DNA of 37,048 bases from Mycobacterium sp. 852002-40037_SCH5390672 (GCF_001665875.1 NZ_LZTA01000091.1:1-37048), one strand, 5' to 3'; positions 1 to 9,398 are shown, counted from the stretch's first letter. Numbers and translations are program-made. The notes: a model not told the origin generated them from the letters alone.

Positions 1-379
1 CGAAGCGGATGTTCTCCAGCAGCAGGACGTCGCCGTCGGTCAGCCCCTCGGCGCGGGCCAGCGCGTCGGTGCCGACGACTCGGGACTGCTCGGAGCCGGC
101 CAGCTGGACGTGCCGGCCCAGCTGCTCACCGAGCGCCGCGGCGACGGGCGCCAGCGACAGCTTCGGGTCGGCTCCGCCCTTGGGCCGGCCGAGGTGCGCG
201 GTGATCACCACCCTGGCGCCCGCCTCGACCAGCGCCTTCAGCGTCGGCACCGACGCGGTGATGCGGCCGGGATCGGTGATCTTCCCGTCGTCGAGCGGCA
301 CATTCAGATCGGAGCGCACCAGCACGCCACGGCCGGAAACGCCCTCGGCGAGAAGGTCTTTCAGGTTCTGGACAGCCAC
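1..379 (-). CDS. pgk: phosphoglycerate kinase, N-terminal part (cut by window edge)
   Basis: Phosphoglycerate kinase makes ATP and 3-phosphoglycerate from 1,3-bisphosphoglycerate in cytosolic glycolysis. Only the first 126 codons lie in the window; the gene runs off the left edge. The start is a GTG at 379, read as [13 protein letters not shown]. The N-terminal substrate-binding elements are visible: RSDLNVPL near residue 21 and HLGRPKG near residue 62. It follows gap with only 3 bp between the gap stop and this start, so the two are almost certainly co-transcribed and translationally linked. The gap-pgk order is the usual glycolytic cluster in actinobacteria. Confidence 0.97.
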   Translation of the reverse strand, partial: MAVQNLKDLLAEGVSGRGVLVRSDLNVPLDDGKITDPGRITASVPTLKALVEAGARVVITAHLGRPKGGADPKLSLAPVAAALGEQLGRHVQLAGSEQSRVVGTDALARAEGLTDGDVLLLENIRF

Positions 380-382
380 GGT

Positions 383-1474
<1,092 letters not shown>

Positions 1475-1476
1475 TC

Positions 1477-1482
1477 AGCCTA
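1477..1482 (-). promoter_or_regulatory. candidate -10 box for gap-pgk
   Basis: TAGGCT fits the mycobacterial SigA -10 pattern TANNNT and lies about 75 bp before the gap GTG, in the short region between gap and the oxidoreductase gene. No convincing -35 is visible, which is common in mycobacteria. Inference only. Confidence 0.35.
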
Positions 1483-1563
1483 GATCAGCGACACGCGCGG
1501 TCGCCGCGCCGGTAAGCGTGTGGACCGCCGAAGACCACTCGCCGTCGCAGGATGGCCATCGGT

Positions 1564-1579
1564 ACACGTCACGACGTGT
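1564..1579. repeat. operator-like 7-2-7 palindrome between oxidoreductase gene and gap
   Basis: ACACGTC-AC-GACGTGT is a perfect 7-bp inverted repeat with a 2-bp centre. It starts 8 bp beyond the stop of the upstream oxidoreductase gene and about 80 bp upstream of the candidate gap -10 box. The 2-nt centre is too short for a terminator loop and fits a dimeric regulator site better. No regulator is identified. Confidence 0.45.
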
Positions 1580-1587
1580 GCTGAACA

Positions 1588-3015
1588 TCACCTGGGAGAG
1601 CGCTTGCGGGCCCAGCCCAGCGCCGCCTCGGCGGCGTAGTAGCCACACAGGCCATGGATGCCGGCTCCCGGCGGCGTGGACTGCGAACACAGGTAGACAC
1701 CCGGCACACCGGTCGCATACGGGTTGGCCGAGATGCGCGGCCGCAGTATGACCTGAAGCCCGTCGTTGGCGCCGCCGAGGATATCGCCGCCGATGTAGTT
1801 GGGGTTGTAGGCCGCCAGCTCGGCGGTGCCCTTGCTCACGGTCGCGACGATGCGGTCGCGGAAGCCCGGGGCGAACCGCTCGATCTGGTCGATGATGACC
1901 GTGGTGGCGTCGCCGGTGTAGCCGAACGGCACGTGCGCGTACGCCCAGATCGGGTTGACACCACCGGCCGATCGGGACGGGTCGGCCAGGTACTGCTGCC
2001 CGACGAGAATGAACGGCCGCTGCGCCATCTCCCCTTGCGCGCGACGGCGTTCGGTGTCGGCGATCTCGGCGAAGCTGCCGCCGAGGTGGACGCTGCCGGC
2101 GAGCCTGCAGTCGGGGTTCGTCCAGGGGATGTCGCCCTGGACGGCGAAGTCGACCTTGAACGCCGAGGACCCCTGGCGATAACGCCGGTAGGACCGTTTG
2201 ATGCGGCCGGGCATGGCATCGCCGTAGATCCGCAGTGCCGCCGCGGGGCTCAGGTCGAGCATGACGATGTCGGCATCCGGGATGTCGCGGCGGCCGGTGA
2301 CGGTCACTCCGGTGGCGATGGCGCCGCCGTGCGCGGTTAGTGCTGCGGCCAGCGCGCGGGTAATGGACCCCGAGCCGCCTTCGGCGACGGGCCACCCATA
2401 GCGGTGCCCGCTGGCCAGAAAAAGCAGCCCCATGGATGCGGTCAGCGGACGGTCCAGCCGGGTATAGATGTGCGCGGCCGCGCCGCCGTACAGCGCGCGG
2501 GCCTGCTCGGTGCGAAACCAGCGGGCCATCACGGTAGCCGGCAGCAGTGCGCGTGGCCCGAAACTGGCGAGGCGGACGGGGTGCTGCGGGATGTGCAGCA
2601 CCGGGCGAAGCAAATCCTGCGCCAGCTGATCGAATCCGGCGGCCAGGTCCCCGACGGCGCGCCGCCACCGGGCGGCATCGCTGCCCATGCCGGCGACCGT
2701 CCGATCGATCGATCGGTACAGCACGCCGGCGCTGCCGTCGTCGAGCGGATGCGCGCAGTCGATCTCCGGCCACTTCCACACCAGCCCGTAGCTCGGTAGG
2801 TCGATCTCTTTCCAGAACGGCGAACCGACGCCGAACGGGTGGGTGGCCGAGCAGACGTCGTGGATCACCCCGGGCACCGTCAGCTCGGCCGAGCGGGCTC
2901 CCCCGCCGACGGTGTCGCGGGCCTCCAGTACCTGCACCTCGACGCCGTGGCGGGCGAGGTGGATCGCTGCGGCCAGGCCGTTGGGCCCGGCCCCGACGAC
3001 GACCGCGGTGGTCAT
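1588..3015 (-). CDS. FAD-dependent oxidoreductase, phytoene-desaturase-like
   Basis: A 475-residue FAD/NAD(P)-binding amine-oxidase/CrtI-type protein. The dinucleotide-binding fold is at the very N-terminus: VVGAGPNGLAAA (about residues 6-17), followed by a charged residue ending the second strand in VLEARDTVGGG. A glycine-rich FAD-contact segment near the C-terminus (GAGIHGLCGYYAAEAAL) is typical of this family. The length fits the roughly 473-aa Rv1432 of M. tuberculosis as I recall it. The substrate is unknown; a lipid or isoprenoid is plausible but inferred. Its ATG overlaps the stop of the DUF3556 membrane-protein gene by 4 bp (ATGA at 3012-3015), so the two are translationally coupled and likely act together. 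Confidence 0.88.
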   Translation of the reverse strand: MTTAVVVGAGPNGLAAAIHLARHGVEVQVLEARDTVGGGARSAELTVPGVIHDVCSATHPFGVGSPFWKEIDLPSYGLVWKWPEIDCAHPLDDGSAGVLYRSIDRTVAGMGSDAARWRRAVGDLAAGFDQLAQDLLRPVLHIPQHPVRLASFGPRALLPATVMARWFRTEQARALYGGAAAHIYTRLDRPLTASMGLLFLASGHRYGWPVAEGGSGSITRALAAALTAHGGAIATGVTVTGRRDIPDADIVMLDLSPAAALRIYGDAMPGRIKRSYRRYRQGSSAFKVDFAVQGDIPWTNPDCRLAGSVHLGGSFAEIADTERRRAQGEMAQRPFILVGQQYLADPSRSAGGVNPIWAYAHVPFGYTGDATTVIIDQIERFAPGFRDRIVATVSKGTAELAAYNPNYIGGDILGGANDGLQVILRPRISANPYATGVPGVYLCSQSTPPGAGIHGLCGYYAAEAALGWARKRSPR

Positions 3016-4772
3016 CGAGCGCTGTGCCGGGTCGTGACGTGGACGGGATAGTCGTCGCCGGGCTCGGGCCAGGGCTGACGGCTCAGCATGCCCGCGACGT
3101 CGACGTAGCCCTCTTCGATCAGGCCGGTCTTGGCGTCGACGATGCGGTAGGCCTGCGTTTGGCGCTGTATCGGTTGGGCTTCCAGGATGATCACCCGCAC
3201 CTCGCCCTCATCGAAGTCGCAGCGCCGCTGCACGGCGGCAAGCAGCTGTTCGTTGTGCAGGTGGCCTTCGCCGAAGTTCCACCCGATCAGCGGACCGGCG
3301 ATGATCTCGCCGTCGCGCAGCAGGTAGTCGGCCTCGTCGGCGCCGGCGGGCAGGGCGCGGGGCACCAGCCCGCCCAGGGTCCGCCCGTGGGTGTGCATCG
3401 ATCGCCACCCCATCAACTTGTCGATCATGAGTTCGGCGGTCTGCGGATCGTAAAGCCGGGCAAGCTGGTTGGGCGCCAGCGCCGATGCCTTGGTGATGTT
3501 CGCCTCGATCTTGTCCTCGGTCCCTTTGCGCAGGCACCAGGTGCTGGTGGCCCAGTTACCCGCGTAGTAACGCATCGCAGGAAGGAATGAAACCTGTTGC
3601 GGGAAAAGGTTTCCCACGATCGGCACCACCGCGAGCGCGACGATCAGGATGATCAGCAGCAACGGTGAGCTCAGCCCGGTGGCCGTGACGCCGGCGTAGT
3701 GCCCGAACAGATAGAACAGCGAAAAGATGAAGAAGACGTTCCACTCCAACGGGACTCCCATGGGAATGGTGGACGTGATGTTGAGGTGGAACAGCACCAT
3801 GAAGCCGATCAGGAACCACGCCCACCGGTGGCCGTCGGCGACGAACACCAGGACCAGCGGAACCAGGAATTCGGCCGTGGTCCCGCCGACATGGGCCATG
3901 ATCTTCGGTATCCACGACGGTCGCAGGTCGTTGACCGGGTCGAGGTAGAGCCGACGCTTGAACCAATTGAATGCCCTGGCGCGCAGCAGCGGGCTGTTGC
4001 TCATCATGACCGCCACGACATACGGGAAGTGGTGATTGAGCTTGGAGGTCGCCGCGCCCCACCACAGCGCCAGCATGATGATCTTGAAGGCGGCGATCTG
4101 GTCGGTGAACCCGAAAAAGAACACCAGCAGGGTCAGCCCGTAGTGTTCGCCGCGCGCCGCCAGGAAGACGGTTTTGTCCCGCAGGCCCAGCAGTGCGAGC
4201 GCCACGATGGCGGGCACGACCAGCGTGGGATCGATCAGGCCGACGTCGCCGGCCGCGGTGACCGGACCGCCCCGCCCCGGTGCGAGCAGCGCCCAGATCC
4301 CGGAGGCCAGCACGATCAGATACAGCGCCACGTCGACGACGGTACGGCTGTCCCCACGGGTGAACGGGACCTTGTCCGGCCACGCTGGGAGCCGAATAGT
4401 GTTGGGCCGCAACCAATACAGGAACCCGCCGAATGGCGGCCAGAACCGCGCGGTCAGCGGCCCAGAACCGCAGCCCAGACCCAGCATCTCGAACAGCAGC
4501 GTGAAGATGACCAGCTTCTGGTACACGATCGGCTGGGTCCACCAATAGGTGATGTGGCCCAGCCCGCCCAGCCCCGGCGTCAGGGCGATCACCGCGGCGG
4601 CGCCGGCGACGTACGCGGCGATCTTGAAGACGTAGAACAGGTAGACCGCGTAGGGGGATCCGAAGCCGTGTTCGACCCAGTGCCGGGTCATGATCTGTCG
4701 CCTGGTCGAGCGCGGCAAGCTGAGCCACGTTTGCGGGTCGACGTCGGGAAACTCCGGAGCCATGAATCCCAT
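3012..4772 (-). CDS. DUF3556 multispanning membrane protein
   Basis: A 586-residue integral membrane protein that I recognise as the DUF3556 family (Rv1431-like, about 589 aa in M. tuberculosis, from memory). The N-terminus MGFMAPEFPDVDPQTW is characteristic. Roughly eight to ten hydrophobic segments cover residues 40-400, including long ones near 45-65, 200-225, 305-340 and 355-395. They are followed by a soluble C-terminal domain of about 180 residues rich in charged positions. The family has no assigned function. The start has a GAGG ribosome-binding element 8 nt upstream. It is the first gene of a coupled pair with the FAD oxidoreductase, so a membrane-associated redox step on a lipophilic substrate is a reasonable inference. 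Confidence 0.88.
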   Translation of the reverse strand: MGFMAPEFPDVDPQTWLSLPRSTRRQIMTRHWVEHGFGSPYAVYLFYVFKIAAYVAGAAAVIALTPGLGGLGHITYWWTQPIVYQKLVIFTLLFEMLGLGCGSGPLTARFWPPFGGFLYWLRPNTIRLPAWPDKVPFTRGDSRTVVDVALYLIVLASGIWALLAPGRGGPVTAAGDVGLIDPTLVVPAIVALALLGLRDKTVFLAARGEHYGLTLLVFFFGFTDQIAAFKIIMLALWWGAATSKLNHHFPYVVAVMMSNSPLLRARAFNWFKRRLYLDPVNDLRPSWIPKIMAHVGGTTAEFLVPLVLVFVADGHRWAWFLIGFMVLFHLNITSTIPMGVPLEWNVFFIFSLFYLFGHYAGVTATGLSSPLLLIILIVALAVVPIVGNLFPQQVSFLPAMRYYAGNWATSTWCLRKGTEDKIEANITKASALAPNQLARLYDPQTAELMIDKLMGWRSMHTHGRTLGGLVPRALPAGADEADYLLRDGEIIAGPLIGWNFGEGHLHNEQLLAAVQRRCDFDEGEVRVIILEAQPIQRQTQAYRIVDAKTGLIEEGYVDVAGMLSRQPWPEPGDDYPVHVTTRHSAR

Positions 4773-4808
4773 GGGCGGCCTCGTTCCTGTCTAGAAACCA
4801 GCTGGCCC

Positions 4809-4818
4809 ATAGAATGTA
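4809..4818 (-). promoter_or_regulatory. candidate -10 region for the DUF3556 operon
   Basis: On the minus strand this reads TACATT overlapping TTCTAT, about 40 bp before the DUF3556 start. Either fits a mycobacterial -10 box. The -35 is not clear. Confidence 0.35.
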
Positions 4819-4919
4819 TCGGCACCACCACGCCGCTGTGCCGATTTGTGCGCCTCAGTGCTGTGCGCCGGCTAACCCGTCAGCGGCAAATGACGAAAAC
4901 CGCTGCGGCGGCAGGTGAT

Positions 4920-5420
4920 TCAGCGTGCGCCTGGGGCGAACCCGCGGACCCCGGGGCGCGCCTGCGGCGAACCCGCAGACGCCGCACCCGGTGCGCGGCG
5001 GACAAATCGCCGGCGCAGCTTGTCGATCAGGGCGTCCAGGGTGTGCCGATCCTGCTCGGCGATGCGCGCCAGGCGGCGGAAGTTCGCCACGGTGTCCAGG
5101 TCGCCCTTGGCTTCCGCGGTGGCGATTTTGCGCTGGCACTCCTCGATGCGCTGGTCGATGAGGCCGCGTCGTCCGCCGAGCAGGCGCACGAAATAGTCGG
5201 CCTGCAGTTGATCCGCCGTGTCCGGGACGTCCGCGGCAATCGCACCGGCGGCCCGCTCGACGGAGGGCGCGGGCCGGGCCGGTGCCTGAGCCTGACGGGC
5301 TGATTCCACGCGTGTCGCGGCGGTGTGGTTGCGCCGCCCGCGCCGGTCCCGGGTGCCAGCCGATCTGTGGGTAGCGCTCGAGCGTGCGCCACGCTCGTGG
5401 GACAGACCGGCTACGTCCAT
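4920..5420 (-). CDS. small conserved-looking helical protein, function unknown
   Basis: A 166-residue protein that I cannot assign. The ATG at 5420 is preceded by an AAGGGGA ribosome-binding site, which supports a real gene. The first 65 residues are basic, low-complexity and probably disordered. Residues 70-135 form a compact charged helical region (YFVRLLGGRRGLIDQRIEE onward) with a heptad-like pattern, suggesting a helical hairpin or coiled coil. The last 25 residues are Gly/Ala/Arg/Pro-rich. No signal peptide or membrane segment is seen. It sits divergent from the lipid operon at 5612. In M. tuberculosis I recall Rv1429/Rv1430 at this position, and this does not resemble them. The tail is encoded over an imperfect 31-bp-offset direct repeat. 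Confidence 0.6.
   Translation of the reverse strand: MDVAGLSHERGARSSATHRSAGTRDRRGRRNHTAATRVESARQAQAPARPAPSVERAAGAIAADVPDTADQLQADYFVRLLGGRRGLIDQRIEECQRKIATAEAKGDLDTVANFRRLARIAEQDRHTLDALIDKLRRRFVRRAPGAASAGSPQARPGVRGFAPGAR
4929..4980. repeat. imperfect tandem repeat in the 3' end of the unknown gene
   Basis: Two 21-bp copies, at 4929-4949 and 4960-4980, differ at 2 positions (19/21 identical) and are offset by 31 bp. They encode the Gly/Ala/Arg-rich tail of the minus-strand gene in two different frames, because the offset is not a multiple of three. This looks like slippage or duplication in GC-rich DNA. Confidence 0.55.
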
Positions 5421-5518
5421 CGGGTCCCCTTTACTCGAGGATTACTGAGGGCGCCGTAACAATAGCGTCCCGGCCGTCACCACACCACATGCCCGGATCG
5501 GGGCAAAGGCGAAACACC

Positions 5519-5549
5519 ATGACAACGGCGGCGCCCCGGTCGCTACCAT
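5519..5549 (+). promoter_or_regulatory. candidate promoter of the acyltransferase-fadD12-lipO operon
   Basis: A -10 box TACCAT at 5544-5549 is preceded, 18-19 bp upstream, by a TTGACA-like ATGACA at 5519-5524. The predicted start of transcription near 5556 gives a leader of about 55 nt before the GTG at 5612. Confidence 0.45.
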
Positions 5550-5611
5550 CGAGGGACTCGACGCGGCCCCCAAACCACAAGCGGTCTCGTGCGAGCGTCA
5601 AGGGAGGGAAC

Positions 5612-6421
5612 GTGACCGACAACGGCAGCCCCGACGGCGGGGACATCGGCAAATTCGACCCCGGCTTGACCCAGCGATTGATGGCGGTGATGCGCCCGGT
5701 CCTGAAGACCTACTTCCGCTCCGAGGTGCACGGCCTGGAAACGTTCCCGCCCGGCGGAGCATTGGTGGTCGGCAACCACTCGGGCGGTATGTTCCCCATG
5801 GACGTCCCGATCTTCAGCGTCCACTTCTACGACAAGCTCGGCTACGACCGGCCCGTCTACACGCTGAGCCACGACATTCTGATGACCGGACCCACCGGAG
5901 ATTTGTTCCGGCGCACCGGATACATCCGGGCCAACCGGGAGAACGCGGCCGCGGCGTTGCGGTCCGGCGGAGTGGTGATCGTGTTCCCCGGCGGCGACTA
6001 CGACGCCTACCGGCCCACCCTGTCGGAGAATGTCATCGACTTCAACGGCCGTAAGGGGTACATCCGCACGGCGATCGAAGCCGGCGTCCCGATCGTGCCG
6101 GCGGTGTCCATCGGCGGACAGGAGACCCAGCTCTACCTGACCCGCGGCACCTGGCTGGCCGAGCGGCTCGGAATTAAACGCTTGCTGCGCAGCGCGATTC
6201 TGCCGTTGTCGTTCGGCTTCCCCTTCGGCCTGAGTGCGGTCATCCCGCCGAACCTGCCGCTTCCCACCAAGATCGTGACGCAGGTACTCCGACCCATCGA
6301 CATCGCCAAGCAGTTCGGCGACGACCCCGACGTCGACGAGGTCGACGAGTACGTGCGGTCGGTGATGCAGCAGGCCCTGACCGAGCTCGCCGCGAAGCGT
6401 CGCTTCCCGATTCTGGGCTGA
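5612..6421 (+). CDS. lysophospholipid acyltransferase-family protein
   Basis: A 269-residue PlsC/LPLAT-type acyltransferase, matching Rv1428c in length and position as I recall it. The start is the GTG at 5612, chosen for the AGGGAGGG ribosome-binding site at 5601-5608; the frame is open upstream to 5384. Motif I reads GNHSGGMFPMD (His56 to Asp64), so His and Asp are seven residues apart rather than the usual four. The later block is FPGGDYDAYRP (about 125-134) in place of FPEGT. This variant is seen in DGAT2/ester-synthase-like acyltransferases and suggests a non-standard acceptor. fadD12 starts 3 bp after the stop, so the acyl-CoA ligase probably supplies its donor. No clear membrane span. 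Confidence 0.85.
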   Translation: MTDNGSPDGGDIGKFDPGLTQRLMAVMRPVLKTYFRSEVHGLETFPPGGALVVGNHSGGMFPMDVPIFSVHFYDKLGYDRPVYTLSHDILMTGPTGDLFRRTGYIRANRENAAAALRSGGVVIVFPGGDYDAYRPTLSENVIDFNGRKGYIRTAIEAGVPIVPAVSIGGQETQLYLTRGTWLAERLGIKRLLRSAILPLSFGFPFGLSAVIPPNLPLPTKIVTQVLRPIDIAKQFGDDPDVDEVDEYVRSVMQQALTELAAKRRFPILG

Positions 6422-6424
6422 GCC

Positions 6425-8056
6425 ATGCCGAACCCGTTGAGCGAGACACTCGGCCTGGTCACCACGCTGCGCCGCGCCGGCATGATCGCGCCGATGCGAC
6501 CCGACCGCTACCTCAAGATCGCGGCGGCCATGCGCCGCGAAGGCATGGGCATGACCGTGGGCTTCGCCAGTGCGGCGCAGCGCTGCCCCGACCGTCCCGG
6601 GCTGGTCGACGAACTCGGCACGCTGACCTGGCGCGAGCTCGACGAACGGATCAACGCGTTCGCCGCCGCGCTGCAAAACCTGCCCGCCGGTCAACCGAAA
6701 GTCGTGGGCATCATGTGCCGCAACCACCGCGGCTTCGTCGAGGCGGTGGTGGCCGTGAACCGGATCGGCTCCGATGTCGTGCTGCTCAACACGTCGTTCG
6801 CCGGGCCCGCGCTGGCTGAGGTGGTCAACCGCGAGGGCGTCGACGCCGTGGTTTACGACGAGGAATTCACCCCGACGGTGGATCGCGCGCTGGCCGACAA
6901 GCCGGATGCCAGCCGCATCGTGGCCTGGACGGACGGGCAACACGAGCTCACCGTCGAGAAACTCATCGCCGATTGCGCGGGGCGACAGCCCCAGCGCTCC
7001 GGCCGCAAGGGCAGGATGATTCTGCTCACCTCCGGTACCACCGGAACACCCAAGGGCGCCAACCAAACCGGTGGCAACGCCGGAATCGGCACGCTCAAGG
7101 CAATTTTGGACCGCACCCCGTGGCGCGCCGAGGAAAACATCGTGATCGTGGCGCCGATGTTCCACGCGTGGGGTTTCTCCCAGTTGATCTTCGCCGCGTC
7201 CATGGCCTGCACGGTGATCACCCGGCGCAAATTCGACCCCGAGGCCACGCTGGATCTCATCGACCGCCACAAGGCCACCGGTCTTGCCGTGGTGCCGGTG
7301 ATGTTCGACCGCATCATGGAGCTGCCCGCCGAGGTCCGACGCCGCTACAGCGGTCGGTCCTTGAGATTCGCCGCGGCATCGGGCTCGCGGATGCGACCCG
7401 ATGTGGTCATCGCGTTCATGGACGCATTCGGCGACGTGATCTACAACAACTACAACGCCACCGAGGCCGGCATGATCGCGACCGCCACCCCGCAGGACCT
7501 GCGCGCAGCACCGGACACGGCGGGCCGGCCCGCGGGCGGAACCGAAATCCGGATCCTGGACTCGGAATTCAACGAGCTGCCCACCGGTGAGGTCGGCGGC
7601 ATCTACGTGCGCAACAACACCCAGTTCGAGGGCTACACCTCGGGCAGTACCAAGGACTTTCACGCCGGCTTCATGTCATCGGGTGACGTGGGATATCTCG
7701 ACGAGGCGGGGCGCCTGTTCGTCGTCGGCCGTGACGACGAAATGATCGTCTCCGGCGGCGAGAACGTGTACCCGATCGAAGTGGAGAAGACCCTTGCGGC
7801 ACATCCCGACGTGGCGGAGGCGGCGGTGATCGGCGTGGACGACGAGCAATACGGGCAGCGGCTGGCGGCCTTCGTGGTGCTGGAGCCCGGCGCCACCCTC
7901 GACGGGGGCGCCGCTCCCGAGGCGCTCAAGCAGCATGTGCGGGAGAACCTGGCCAACTACAAGGTCCCCCGCGACATCACCGTGCTGGACGAACTTCCCC
8001 GCGGCAGCACCGGCAAGATCCTGCGCGCCGACCTGCAAGCGCGGGTGAACGGCTGA
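6425..8056 (+). CDS. fadD12: fatty-acyl-CoA/AMP ligase FadD12
   Basis: A 543-residue ANL-superfamily enzyme that activates a fatty acid with ATP to acyl-AMP and then to the CoA thioester. The phosphate-binding loop LTSGTTGTPKG is near residues 200-212, the motif NNYNATEAG near 340, the GDVGYLDEAGRLFVVGRDDE hinge region near 420, and the C-terminal catalytic lysine in PRGSTGKILRADL (about residue 530). All active-site motifs are intact. The middle gene of a three-gene operon: 3 bp after the acyltransferase stop, and its TGA overlaps the lipO ATG by one base (TGATG). Identification as FadD12 rests on the Rv1426c-Rv1428c gene order and similarity. Substrate chain length cannot be read from the sequence. 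Confidence 0.9.
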   Translation: MPNPLSETLGLVTTLRRAGMIAPMRPDRYLKIAAAMRREGMGMTVGFASAAQRCPDRPGLVDELGTLTWRELDERINAFAAALQNLPAGQPKVVGIMCRNHRGFVEAVVAVNRIGSDVVLLNTSFAGPALAEVVNREGVDAVVYDEEFTPTVDRALADKPDASRIVAWTDGQHELTVEKLIADCAGRQPQRSGRKGRMILLTSGTTGTPKGANQTGGNAGIGTLKAILDRTPWRAEENIVIVAPMFHAWGFSQLIFAASMACTVITRRKFDPEATLDLIDRHKATGLAVVPVMFDRIMELPAEVRRRYSGRSLRFAAASGSRMRPDVVIAFMDAFGDVIYNNYNATEAGMIATATPQDLRAAPDTAGRPAGGTEIRILDSEFNELPTGEVGGIYVRNNTQFEGYTSGSTKDFHAGFMSSGDVGYLDEAGRLFVVGRDDEMIVSGGENVYPIEVEKTLAAHPDVAEAAVIGVDDEQYGQRLAAFVVLEPGATLDGGAAPEALKQHVRENLANYKVPRDITVLDELPRGSTGKILRADLQARVNG

Positions 8057-9327
8057 TGCGGCTCGCCCGGACCATTCGGAAACCCCGGCCATTGGCACGA
8101 TCCGCGCTCGAATTGGCCAACGCCGCCAACGGATTACGCCCGCTGGCCCGCAAGGGCTACAGCACCGTCCTGGTCTTCTGGTTCGGCTGGCCGGCCTCCG
8201 AGGTGCCGGGCGTGTACTTCTCCGCCTCGGTGCTGGATGCGCTGCGGCGGGGACGCCGTGGCGATTTCGCGGGACGGCGCGGAAAGGTCGCGCTGGCCCT
8301 GACGGCGGCGTCCTGGGCCATCCTGGCGGTGATCAAGTATCGGGGCGTCACCACTCCCGGCCCGGTGCTTCAGGCCGGGCTGCGCGACCAACTCGGCGAC
8401 GACTACGAAGAGGCGCTGAACAAGCTTCCGCAGACGACACCGACGCGCAGCGGGCGGCGCACCCTGCCGCTGGGCAACACCGTGGCGCGCCGCCGCTACG
8501 TCGAGAAGACGAACGTGGTGTCCTACGGTCCGCACGGGCGCGCCAACCTCGCCGACATCTGGCGCCGCCGCGATCTGCCGCGCGACGGCAAGGCGCCGGT
8601 GCTGCTGCAAGTCCCGGGCGGCGCCTGGGTGATCGGAATGCGCCGTCCCCAGGCCTATCCGCTGATGAGCCACCTGGCCGCGCGCGGCTGGGTGTGCGTG
8701 TCGATCGGCTACCGGGTGTCCCCACGGCACACCTGGCCCGACCACATCGTCGACGTCAAACGCGCCCTGGCCTGGGTCAAGGAGAACATCTCCCGCTACG
8801 GCGGGGATCCGAACTTCGTGGCGATCACCGGCGGATCCGCCGGCGGCCACCTGTGTTCGCTGGCGGCGCTGACGCCCAACGACCCGACGTTCCAGCCCGG
8901 CTTCGAGGACGCCGACACCTCGGTGGTCGCCGCGGTACCGGTGTACGGGCGCTACGACTGGTTCTCCACCGAGGGCGAGGGCCGGCGTGAATTCGTGGAC
9001 CTGCTCCAAAAGTTCGTTGTCAAAAAGAAATTCGTCACCCACCGCAATATCTACCTCGACGCCTCGCCGATCCGCCGGCTGCGCGCCGACGCACCGCCGT
9101 TCTTCGTCCTGCACGGCCACGACGACTCGCTCATCCCGGTCGGCGAGGCCGAAGAGTTCGTCGAGGAACTGCGCGCGGTATCCAAAAACCCGGTCGCCTA
9201 CGCCGAATTACCGCACGCCCAACACGCTTTCGACATCTTCAGTTCCCCGCGGGCGCATCGGTCCGCGGAGGCCGTGGCGCGATTCCTGTCGTGGGTGTAC
9301 GCGACGAATCCGCCCGAGCGCGACTAG
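8056..9327 (+). CDS. lipO: alpha/beta hydrolase, LipO-type esterase
   Basis: A 423-residue alpha/beta hydrolase of the hormone-sensitive-lipase-like group (Rv1426c/LipO by position and length). A hydrophobic segment at about residues 75-92 may anchor it to the membrane. The nucleophile elbow is GGSAGG (about residues 258-263). The acid is in LHGHDD (about 354) and the histidine in HAQHAFD (about 390). The oxyanion-hole segment reads VPGGAW rather than HGGGW, with proline at the histidine position. Its ATG overlaps the fadD12 stop, so it is translationally coupled as the last gene of the operon. Together the three genes could activate, transfer and release acyl chains on one lipid; that is inference. 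Confidence 0.85.
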   Translation: MRLARTIRKPRPLARSALELANAANGLRPLARKGYSTVLVFWFGWPASEVPGVYFSASVLDALRRGRRGDFAGRRGKVALALTAASWAILAVIKYRGVTTPGPVLQAGLRDQLGDDYEEALNKLPQTTPTRSGRRTLPLGNTVARRRYVEKTNVVSYGPHGRANLADIWRRRDLPRDGKAPVLLQVPGGAWVIGMRRPQAYPLMSHLAARGWVCVSIGYRVSPRHTWPDHIVDVKRALAWVKENISRYGGDPNFVAITGGSAGGHLCSLAALTPNDPTFQPGFEDADTSVVAAVPVYGRYDWFSTEGEGRREFVDLLQKFVVKKKFVTHRNIYLDASPIRRLRADAPPFFVLHGHDDSLIPVGEAEEFVEELRAVSKNPVAYAELPHAQHAFDIFSSPRAHRSAEAVARFLSWVYATNPPERD

Positions 9328-9371
9328 AAGGTATCGGGCGGCCGCACGGCTGTTTCTTCTCTGTAAACCCT

Positions 9372-9398
9372 TGTGCCACTTTAGTTTCAGTGGTCACA
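9372..9398. repeat. imperfect palindrome upstream of the 13E12-type gene
   Basis: TGTG-CCACT at 9372-9380 pairs with AGTGG-T-CACA at 9389-9398: nine pairs with one bulged base and an 8-nt loop. It lies between the lipO stop and the candidate promoter of the 13E12-type gene. It could be a lipO operon terminator or a regulatory site. It is not followed by a T tract. Confidence 0.4.

Noticed and set aside
5543..7663. 706-codon minus-strand frame opposite the acyltransferase and fadD12
   Set aside because: Antisense shadow of two genes with intact catalytic motifs. It has no recognisable domain or ribosome-binding site.
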